From JAIRNF01 sp031550925 (GTDB lineage Bacteria; Bacteroidota; Bacteroidia; Bacteroidales; UBA932), in NCBI GenBank assembly GCA_031550925.1, contig JAVBOE010000060.1, positions 1 to 15,478 on the forward strand: 15,478 nt of DNA, read 5' to 3'. Position numbers and translations under genes: made by a program. Shown here in pieces: positions 7,134 to 13,146 of this stretch (positions within the stretch are counted from its first letter, which is position 1; every line of letters starts with the position of its first letter). A model generated the notes under the pieces. The model saw only the letters and a list, made by a program, of their open reading frames with translations. It was not told where the DNA came from and made no database searches.

Positions 7134-7163
7134 CAAATATAAACAATCTTTGTTGAGATTCAA
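7134..7163 (-). promoter_or_regulatory. promoter for tRNA-Ser
   Basis: On the minus strand TTG (7163-7161), a 19-bp spacer and TATATTTG (7141-7134) give an exact match to the Bacteroidota TTG-N19-TAnnTTTG promoter. Initiation would be near 7127, about 22 nt before the mature tRNA 5' end. The rest of the 143-bp gap between clpS and the tRNA holds nothing else recognisable, including no clear clpS terminator. Confidence 0.75.
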
Positions 7164-7248
7164 GAAAAATGTGCGTAATGGTAGAATATTATTTAAACCC
7201 CAGTAAATAGTGTTATCTAGTAAGTGGCAGTAAATCAATATGGTTCGA

Positions 7249-7518
7249 TTAGCCAATTTCTACCGATAACCCTCTGTGGTTTAGCATATTTTTTATAGGC
7301 ATCAGCTCGTCTGCACTTCCACTCAATATGCTACACTTACCTTTATAGTGGGTAATTATAGCACATTGTTCCGCCTGATCTTCGTTATGCCCACACACTT
7401 CAATCAAAGAGTGGATCACATGATCGAACGTATTTACATCATCGTTAAAAAGAATAAGATGATGCTCTTGTTCGTTCATTGTTTGATCTTGGCTACTTTT
7501 TTGCTCTTGTGTTGCCAT
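7249..7518 (-). CDS. clpS: ClpS, N-degron adaptor of the Clp protease
   Basis: Small cytoplasmic adaptor that binds the N-terminal domain of ClpA/ClpC and delivers proteins bearing bulky hydrophobic N-terminal residues (bacterial N-degron pathway). The 89-residue product has a flexible polar N-terminal extension (residues 1-18, the segment that in E. coli enters the Clp pore) and a folded core. The core starts with HHLILFNDDVNTF, whose Asn25 and Asp26 correspond to E. coli Asn34/Asp35; HYKGK contains His57, equivalent to His66. These are the residues that hold the substrate alpha-amino group, and the spacing between Asp26 and His57 equals that in E. coli. The gatekeeper Met40 position is Phe31 here, which may narrow the pocket. 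It begins 5 bp after the stop of the TPR/SPOR gene, so the two are co-transcribed and possibly translationally coupled. Confidence 0.93.
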   Translation of the reverse strand: MATQEQKSSQDQTMNEQEHHLILFNDDVNTFDHVIHSLIEVCGHNEDQAEQCAIITHYKGKCSILSGSADELMPIKNMLNHRGLSVEIG

Positions 7519-7523
7519 GGTTT

Positions 7524-9716
7524 CTAGTTATTTACTTCTATTGAAACAACTTCTACATTTGTAACTCCGTCTGATTCTAAGCTTTGCTTAATGCCTTCCG
7601 CTTCGGCTTGCTTTGTGAAAATACCAACGCTGAATGTGGTAGAACCATCCGGATTTGTCTTTCTAACAATGTCGCGCCCGCCCGATAGCGAGTTTAGCAA
7701 TGTTGGAACATTTCCCGGCGCGTTTCCAAAAACAGTTACATTTACTCTATATACCGTACTTTTGCTTCCGGGCTTCGCTTTGCTGGTTGCCGTTGTGGTT
7801 TTTTGGGTATTTTGTTTTTCTTTATTTCTTGCGGTGCTTGTCTGTTCGGACCTTCCGTTTACCCAAGCATCAATTATGGCATCTTTAAATCCCTTTTTCT
7901 TTACTTCTCCCAGCGCCTTTAACGCATCGTTATACGTTCTGAAAACACCTACATAGTAGCGTGTTGTGGTTCCTCTTTTTTCTGTAGTTACAGGGCTAAG
8001 GTTCTTCAGCTGAGCCTCGGTAGGTGCCTTAGAAAAGATACCTATTCTAATCTTATAGATTATACCTTCCTTAGAAACAGGATCGTCAAGCAGAATGATG
8101 CTTTTACCTGTTGTCCTGAAGCGATATTTATCGGCATCAGAGAGTTTAGGTGGCTTCATCGTAAGATCCGGTGCGGGCTGTAAGGTAATAACCGTTTGTC
8201 CGAAATTACTGCTGACCTGTGTACCGGTTGCCTTTGGCTTTGGTGACTCAGCAAGGTTCTTCCTTAGAGTTTCTTTAAGTTCTTCTGATATGGACGGCTG
8301 TGTTCCGTTAGTGTAAAACTGATACTCGGCATCGCTTAGTAATGCTTGTACCTGACTAAACGTTGCACGAGTGGATTCAACCTCTTGTTCTCCACTGATT
8401 ATTTGCTGTTCCAGTTTTTCTCTTTCATCGTCATCAGCATAAGACAGCTGTTGCCTTAGCTTATCGAGTGATGACTGCTGCTTCGACAGCTGTTTCGAAA
8501 GAGTTGTTGCGCTTTTTACAAGTAAAACATACGAATCGTTTCCTGCCAGCTCTTTAATCGGAACATCTATGCTTTCTGTCTTTGTCGCTGGTGCAGGTTC
8601 CGAAAAATCTACGTTGAACGATGCCATTGCCATAATCTCGTTTACATCGCTTACCGAAATTCGCTCCGGAGTTACGCTCATCGCTGTTTTGTAAACAGTC
8701 AGTTTGTCGTTGTTTGTATCTCTTGATGAGGTAAAGCAAGCGGTACGGTTAGCAGCATCCGGTACAAACAAGAAATCGTCGTAGGGTGATGATATGGGGA
8801 AACCTAAGTTTTCCGGAATCGACCAAGCTCGTGTTTCGCTATTGTATTCGGATTTATAGATATCAAATCCACCCATTCCGTAATGGCCATTTGATGCAAA
8901 GTACAGCGTATTGCCATCGGGTGTTATGTATGGAAGTATTTCGTCAAATGGGCTGTTAATGGCAGCAACCTCTTCGGGCTCGCCCCAGCTGTTGCCTTCA
9001 ATACGCTTTATGCGGAATATATCTAGCCCTGTTTCTTTATCTTGCCCGTACGATGAGAAATAGATTACATCCGCATCACGTCTGGCATTCTCTTTAGGAA
9101 AGAAAACAATATTGCTTAACGAGTGCTTCTCTTTTACTAAAGAGTCGGCTGCCATCCACATGGCTTGCGGCTTCTTAGCAAGATATACATCGCTAAACGT
9201 ATCATATATATTATAAAAAGATGATGCGTTTATTTGTTTCTTCGCAATTCTGTTTACTCGTGTGGCATAGCCTAACATTTGCATACCGTTTTCGCAGCTG
9301 TTAATCTGTAGCTCCGCTTGTGTAAGCAATTCGCTATCATCCTTAGCTTTGTTCAGGTATAGGTTAAAATAGTCTATGGCATCTTCAAATTTATACGACC
9401 GTCTGTTTGCTTCGCCTAAATAGTACCATGTTTCGCTTGGGGCGATTGGAAACTCTGTCAGCTTGCTGAATAAGTTAATAGCCTGCTGCTGATTGGTAGA
9501 ACCCTCTGTCATGCACACACCTAAACGAAACAGCTGATTAATCGTTAAGTTTTCTTGCTCGTTTTGAAGCTGCATGTATAAAGGCAATGCCTTTGAATAC
9601 TCTTTGCGGACAAAAAGCGAATCGGCCTTTGTCGCAGTATCTCCATCAGCGTGTAAAAACAAAGGAGTTGTTAACGAAAAAAGTAGGATTACTATATATT
9701 TTTTACGGCTCATCAT
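7524..9716 (-). CDS. TPR / PD40 / coiled-coil / double-SPOR envelope protein
   Basis: A secreted, probably periplasmic cell-envelope protein of 730 residues; I do not recognise a named family member. A signal peptide (residues 1-22, MMSRKKY then a hydrophobic core, ending HA) is followed by TPR-like helices (about 28-150). PD40/WD40-like beta-propeller blades come next (about 200-345, with DVIYFSSYG, GLDIFRI, NTLYFASNGHYGMGGFDIY). A coiled coil follows (about 398-465), then a linker and two C-terminal SPOR domains (about 552-622, YKIRIGIF...YYVGVF; and 655-728, YRVNVTVFG...FSVGIF), separated by a Lys/Thr-rich linker. SPOR domains bind denuded septal peptidoglycan. The TPR+PD40 half resembles PorE/Omp-like proteins of Bacteroidota that end instead in an OmpA domain. 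There is no lipobox or outer-membrane barrel. It starts the operon with clpS. A scaffold tethering something to septal wall is inference. Confidence 0.85.
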   Translation of the reverse strand: MMSRKKYIVILLFSLTTPLFLHADGDTATKADSLFVRKEYSKALPLYMQLQNEQENLTINQLFRLGVCMTEGSTNQQQAINLFSKLTEFPIAPSETWYYLGEANRRSYKFEDAIDYFNLYLNKAKDDSELLTQAELQINSCENGMQMLGYATRVNRIAKKQINASSFYNIYDTFSDVYLAKKPQAMWMAADSLVKEKHSLSNIVFFPKENARRDADVIYFSSYGQDKETGLDIFRIKRIEGNSWGEPEEVAAINSPFDEILPYITPDGNTLYFASNGHYGMGGFDIYKSEYNSETRAWSIPENLGFPISSPYDDFLFVPDAANRTACFTSSRDTNNDKLTVYKTAMSVTPERISVSDVNEIMAMASFNVDFSEPAPATKTESIDVPIKELAGNDSYVLLVKSATTLSKQLSKQQSSLDKLRQQLSYADDDEREKLEQQIISGEQEVESTRATFSQVQALLSDAEYQFYTNGTQPSISEELKETLRKNLAESPKPKATGTQVSSNFGQTVITLQPAPDLTMKPPKLSDADKYRFRTTGKSIILLDDPVSKEGIIYKIRIGIFSKAPTEAQLKNLSPVTTEKRGTTTRYYVGVFRTYNDALKALGEVKKKGFKDAIIDAWVNGRSEQTSTARNKEKQNTQKTTTATSKAKPGSKSTVYRVNVTVFGNAPGNVPTLLNSLSGGRDIVRKTNPDGSTTFSVGIFTKQAEAEGIKQSLESDGVTNVEVVSIEVNN

Positions 9717-9738
9717 TCAAGTTATCTGAAAACATACG

Positions 9739-9769
9739 TAAAAATAGAAATTTAATCCTAGTCGGGCAA
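9739..9769 (-). promoter_or_regulatory. candidate promoter for the SPOR protein-clpS operon
   Basis: On the minus strand TTG (9769-9767), a 20-bp spacer and TATTTTTA (9746-9739) match the Bacteroidota promoter except that the last G of TAnnTTTG is A. The expected start near 9732 leaves a short leader before ATG 9716. Confidence 0.45.
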
Positions 9770-9844
9770 GACACTTACATTATTACAACAAATTAGCTGA
9801 CAATTTGACTGCAAAATGTGAGGTTATTTTTACATTAAAATAGC

Positions 9845-9852
9845 TACCTTTA
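9845..9852 (+). promoter_or_regulatory. weak candidate -7 element upstream of bcp
   Basis: TACCTTTA differs from TAnnTTTG at one position and lies about 95 bp upstream of bcp. No TTG stands at the proper distance; TTA at 9824-9826 is 18 bp upstream. The divergent 230-bp gap 9717-9946 contains no other feature I can support. Confidence 0.3.
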
Positions 9853-9946
9853 CAACTCATGCTTCTTAAAAGGGACATTTATAAGCCGTTGCTATACAAA
9901 TGTTTTCTTTTTTGATAAGGCATAATTCCCTATAAGCTATAGCAAT

Positions 9947-10411
9947 ATGATGAAACAGCTGAAGATTGGCGACAAAGCACCTGATTTTAAAGGAAAAGAT
10001 CAGGACGGAAAAGATGTTAGCCTTGCTGACTATAAAGGTAAGAAGCTATTGCTCTACTTTTACCCAAAAGATAGCACGCCGGGTTGTACGGCAGAGGCTT
10101 GTAGCCTTCGTGACGGCTATGACGAATTGCTGAACTCCGGTTACGAAGTTTTAGGTGTGAGCGTTGATAGCGAAGTCTCTCATCAAAAGTTTATCGAAAA
10201 GTATAGCTTGCCCTTCCGCTTACTTTCCGATACCGATAAAGCAGTTGTGAATGCCTATGGTGTATGGGGCGAGAAAAAGTTTATGGGTAAAACCTACATG
10301 GGTACAATCCGTACTACTTTTTTGATTGACGAGAATGGCATTATCGAGAATATTATTACAAAGGTGGAAACCAAAGACCATGCAAATCAAGTGTTGAAAA
10401 GTCGGAAATAA
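9947..10411 (+). CDS. bcp: thiol peroxidase / peroxiredoxin of the Bcp (PrxQ) type
   Basis: Reduces hydrogen peroxide and organic hydroperoxides with electrons from thioredoxin; cytoplasmic. The 154-residue product is a normal length for Bcp/PrxQ. The motif STPGCTAEACSLRD carries the peroxidatic Cys47 and, five residues on, the resolving Cys52, the atypical 2-Cys arrangement of PrxQ. The upstream APDFKGKDQDGK and downstream KYSLPFRLLSDTD blocks, plus the conserved Arg in GTIRTTFLID, complete the fold. Translation may start at either of the two adjacent ATG codons. It heads a plus-strand run with a TonB-like gene 5 bp downstream and recA further on. A close association of bcp with recA is familiar in Bacteroides and fits a joint role in oxidative and DNA-damage survival. 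Confidence 0.95.
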   Translation: MMKQLKIGDKAPDFKGKDQDGKDVSLADYKGKKLLLYFYPKDSTPGCTAEACSLRDGYDELLNSGYEVLGVSVDSEVSHQKFIEKYSLPFRLLSDTDKAVVNAYGVWGEKKFMGKTYMGTIRTTFLIDENGIIENIITKVETKDHANQVLKSRK

Positions 10412-10416
10412 TATTA

Positions 10417-11145
10417 ATGAAACAATTCTTTGTTATACTATTTCTGACAATATCTCATTTTATATATGGGCAAACCGTAACGGGTATGGTTGTGTACGAA
10501 AACAATCAACCTGCTGATGGAGTGATTATTCATGTTAAAGGTAAGAGCACAACAACAGACACAAATGGGAGTTATGATATTATGATTGACTCGTTAAGTA
10601 TGTTGACGATATGGCAAAACGGATATAAACCTCTTGTTTTTGATGTTAAAAGCGATACGATAATTAATGCTACGCTATATGAAGATTTGGTTGTGCTTAA
10701 CGAATTTATTATAACAGCAAGCATAAAACGACATAAAGTTAGATACATTTCAACGCGGAATAACAATGATATAAAAGTAATAAGAAATGAAGAGCCGAAA
10801 ACCGAAGTTGTGAACCTTGAAAAGTACTGGCAACAGGATACTACATCGCTTTGGGCAAAAGCAATTTATGACAATATGAGTTATCCTGTTACTATGATGG
10901 AGAATTTTATCGAAGGGACTATATATGCTAAATTCAAAATCAGTAGTAATGGCGAGATGCTTGACCTAGAGCTTGTCCGAAAAGTAGAACCGGAACTTGA
11001 TAACGAGGTGCTGAGAACATTAAAATTAATGCCGAATTGGTCAAGTGATAGGAGTTTTATGTATTATTTTACATACTCAAATCAGAAATACTATGGGATT
11101 TTTATACTACCAGTAAGATTTATCGTAAAAGAAATAAAAGACTAA
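10417..11145 (+). CDS. secreted CarboxypepD_reg plus TonB C-terminal-domain protein
   Basis: A 242-residue exported protein. A signal peptide (residues 1-18, cleavage after YG) is followed by a carboxypeptidase-regulatory-like beta-sandwich (about 19-90: QTVTGMVVYENNQPADGVII, TDTNGSYDI, YEDLVVLNEF). After a charged linker comes a TonB-type C-terminal domain (about 150-236: FIEGTIYAKFKISSNGEM, LRTLKLMPNW, GIFILPVRFIVKE). Classical TonB has an inner-membrane anchor and a Pro-rich stalk; here only a cleavable signal and a short linker exist, so it is unlikely to be the ExbBD-linked TonB itself. Similar modular proteins are frequent in Bacteroidota, mostly uncharacterised. It starts 5 bp after bcp and ends 35 bp before recA, with no terminator on either side, so it is embedded in that transcript. 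By eye it is markedly more AT-rich than recA, which could mean later insertion. Function unknown. Confidence 0.78.
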   Translation: MKQFFVILFLTISHFIYGQTVTGMVVYENNQPADGVIIHVKGKSTTTDTNGSYDIMIDSLSMLTIWQNGYKPLVFDVKSDTIINATLYEDLVVLNEFIITASIKRHKVRYISTRNNNDIKVIRNEEPKTEVVNLEKYWQQDTTSLWAKAIYDNMSYPVTMMENFIEGTIYAKFKISSNGEMLDLELVRKVEPELDNEVLRTLKLMPNWSSDRSFMYYFTYSNQKYYGIFILPVRFIVKEIKD

Positions 11146-11180
11146 ACAGATAAAATAATCATTTAATAATATAGATAACA

Positions 11181-12215
11181 ATGGCAAAGAAAGAAGAAGA
11201 AAAGAAAACAGCTTCCGAGGTTAGTAAGGAAAAGTTGAAAGCGTTACAAGCTACGCTAGACAAGATTGAGAAGGATTTTGGTAAGGGAGCAATTATGACA
11301 ATGGGTGACCATCCGGTTGCCGAAGTTTCGGTTATTTCGTCGGGTTCTATAGGGCTGGACACAGCACTTGGCATTGGCGGATATCCTCGCGGACGTGTAA
11401 TTGAGATATATGGTCCCGAATCATCAGGTAAGACAACCCTTGCAATACACGCTATTGCCGAAGCGCAGAAATCGGGTGGTATTGCGGCAATTATAGATGC
11501 CGAGCATGCCTTCGACCGCACCTATGCCGAAAAGCTGGGCGTTCATACAGATAACCTGCTTATATCGCAACCCGATAACGGAGAACAGGCGTTAGAAATT
11601 GCCGATCACCTTATCCGCTCGGGTGCAGTTGATATTGTTGTTATCGACTCGGTTGCAGCACTTACTCCCAAAGCCGAAATCGAAGGCGATATGGGAGAAT
11701 CTAAAATGGGTCTTCAGGCACGTCTTATGTCGCAAGCATTACGTAAGCTTACGGCTAATATCAGCCGTACCAATACTTGTTTCATTTTCATCAACCAGCT
11801 TCTCGAGAAGATCGGTGTGATGTTTGGTAACCCCGAAACCACTACAGGTGGTAATGCGCTTAAGTTCTATGCCTCTATTCGTCTTGATATTCGTCGTGTA
11901 ACTCAGATGAAAGAAGGCGAAGAAGTAACCGGAAACCGCACACGCGTGAAGGTTGTAAAGAATAAGGTTGCGCCTCCTTTCCGCAAAGCCGAGTTCGATA
12001 TTATGTTTGGCGAAGGAATTTCTAAGGTAGGCGAAATTGTTGACCTTGGTGTTGACTTTGGAATTATAAAGAAAAGCGGTTCATGGTTCAGCTATGGCGA
12101 AACAAAGTTGGGACAGGGACGCGATGCTGTTAAACAGCTGCTTTACGATAATCCGGAACTTGCCGATGAGCTGGAAGCAAAGATCAGAGCGCAAATGATG
12201 GATAAGAAAGAGTAA
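11181..12215 (+). CDS. recA: RecA recombinase
   Basis: ATP-dependent DNA strand-exchange protein, central to homologous recombination and co-protease of LexA-type repressors. The 344-residue product has a Lys/Glu-rich N-terminal helix, the Walker A motif GPESSGKT (residues 78-85), the IIDAEHAFD block, Walker B VVIDSVAAL, the L1/L2 region with MGLQARLMSQALRKLT and FINQLLEKIGVMFGNPETTTGGNALKFYAS, and a C-terminal domain ending in a basic/acidic tail. All core motifs are intact. The loop reads FINQLLEKIG, where E. coli has FINQIRMKIG. No SOS box can be recognised by eye in the 35-bp gap upstream. It is preceded by the TonB-like gene and bcp on the same strand and followed by a terminator hairpin. 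Confidence 0.99.
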   Translation: MAKKEEEKKTASEVSKEKLKALQATLDKIEKDFGKGAIMTMGDHPVAEVSVISSGSIGLDTALGIGGYPRGRVIEIYGPESSGKTTLAIHAIAEAQKSGGIAAIIDAEHAFDRTYAEKLGVHTDNLLISQPDNGEQALEIADHLIRSGAVDIVVIDSVAALTPKAEIEGDMGESKMGLQARLMSQALRKLTANISRTNTCFIFINQLLEKIGVMFGNPETTTGGNALKFYASIRLDIRRVTQMKEGEEVTGNRTRVKVVKNKVAPPFRKAEFDIMFGEGISKVGEIVDLGVDFGIIKKSGSWFSYGETKLGQGRDAVKQLLYDNPELADELEAKIRAQMMDKKE

Positions 12216-12223
12216 TATGAGAT

Positions 12224-12259
12224 AAAGGGAACACTACTTACTATAGTATGTTCCCTTTT
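12224..12259 (+). terminator. intrinsic terminator after recA
   Basis: Stem AAAGGGAACA (12224-12233) pairs with TGTTCCCTTT (12249-12258), with additional inner TAC/GTA pairing after a bulged C. It is followed only by a short T/pyrimidine-rich tail (TCTATTTTCT). An in-frame ATG at 12248 lies inside the 3' arm, which argues against that ATG being the start of the next gene. The weak T tract suggests partial read-through. Confidence 0.7.
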
Positions 12260-12271
12260 CTATTTTCTGAT

Positions 12272-13132
12272 ATGAAAAAATCATTAGCTGTAATAGCTCT
12301 TTTGTTGTGTTTTAGCTGGACAAATGCACAAGAACAGATGCTAGAGCCGTTTACCTTTAATGGTAAACATCAGCCTAGCGTTATGATTCTTGGCGTTTTT
12401 CATTTTGATTATCCCAATCTTGACGCGTATAAAGTGCAGCATCAGCTGGATGTCCTTTCCGAAGAAAGGCAGCAGGAAGTGGATGATTTGCTTAGGCTGC
12501 TTAAAGAGTATAAGCCAACTAAAATATTGCTCGAAATAGACCGAGTAAAAAGCGATAGCTTATTTAATGCCCGATACGAGGATTATTTGAATGATAAGTT
12601 TGATATTAGTAATCGTAGGAACGAGGTGTATCAGCTGGGGTTTAAGCTGGCGAAACAAATGAATCACGAGCGAATCTATTGTATAGATGCAATGTCTGGA
12701 TGGTGTGGTGTTGATTTGGATTGGGATACATTTGACGAAGACGCTTACATGCAGTCTTTAGGGCAATTTGACAAGATGAATCGCTACGACTATGATAGCT
12801 TTTATCAGTGGGAAGATTCTATTAAAATGCATCTTACCCTTACGGACTATCTTAGAATAATGAATAATCCAAAAGCCATAGAGAAAAGTCATCAGCCGTA
12901 TCTAACCGAGTGGGTGCTATCTGGAGCAGGTGATAATTACCTAGGTGCAGATTCATTAGCCGGATGGTATAGAAGAAATATTAGGATATTTTCTAACATA
13001 TACGATATTGCCGACTTCGATAACGAAGATCGTTTGCTTCTTATTATTGGCTCCGGCCATGTAAAGCTACTTAAGCAAATGCTTACAGATTCACCCGACT
13101 TTAACTATATTGAAATCAATACTTACTTATAA
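12272..13132 (+). CDS. secreted DUF5694 (TraB/EreA/ChaN-like) protein
   Basis: A 286-residue exported protein of unknown function. I start it at ATG 12272, which gives MKKSLAVIALLLCFSW...NAQ, a clean signal peptide with cleavage after NA (about residue 19). The upstream in-frame ATG at 12248 would add a hydrophobic octapeptide and lies inside the recA terminator. The body fits DUF5694, related to the TraB/Tiki/EreA/ChaN superfamily: an early GVFHFDYPN (41-49), LLEID (86-90), NEVYQLGFKLA (117-127), WYRRNIRIFSNI, and a late IIGSGHVKLL (258-267, His263). The conserved His/Glu/Arg/His pattern would suit metal-dependent chemistry on a small molecule or peptide, but no substrate is known to me. No lipobox. 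The next gene begins 14 bp downstream, so it probably shares an mRNA with the S9 peptidase. Confidence 0.75.
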   Translation: MKKSLAVIALLLCFSWTNAQEQMLEPFTFNGKHQPSVMILGVFHFDYPNLDAYKVQHQLDVLSEERQQEVDDLLRLLKEYKPTKILLEIDRVKSDSLFNARYEDYLNDKFDISNRRNEVYQLGFKLAKQMNHERIYCIDAMSGWCGVDLDWDTFDEDAYMQSLGQFDKMNRYDYDSFYQWEDSIKMHLTLTDYLRIMNNPKAIEKSHQPYLTEWVLSGAGDNYLGADSLAGWYRRNIRIFSNIYDIADFDNEDRLLLIIGSGHVKLLKQMLTDSPDFNYIEINTYL

Positions 13133-13146
13133 AAACAAATTATAAT

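Noticed and set aside
3848..7236. A 14-base match AGTGGCAGTAAATC at the murI start (3848-3861) and downstream of clpS (7223-7236)
   Set aside because: A single 14-mer pair in a 15-kb window is about what chance allows; flanks do not match and no symmetry is seen.
7591..7956. 121-codon plus-strand ORF
   Set aside because: It lies entirely antisense to the SPOR-protein gene; its composition mirrors the opposite strand's Lys/Thr-rich codons and no domain is visible.
9717..9946. Possible OxyR or LexA operator in the divergent gap before bcp
   Set aside because: No dyad with a recognisable consensus is visible; only weak promoter-like elements.
11159..11521. 120-codon minus-strand ORF across the recA start
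   Set aside because: Antisense to the highly conserved recA 5' end; low-complexity Ala/Ser/Ile-rich product, a frame shadow.
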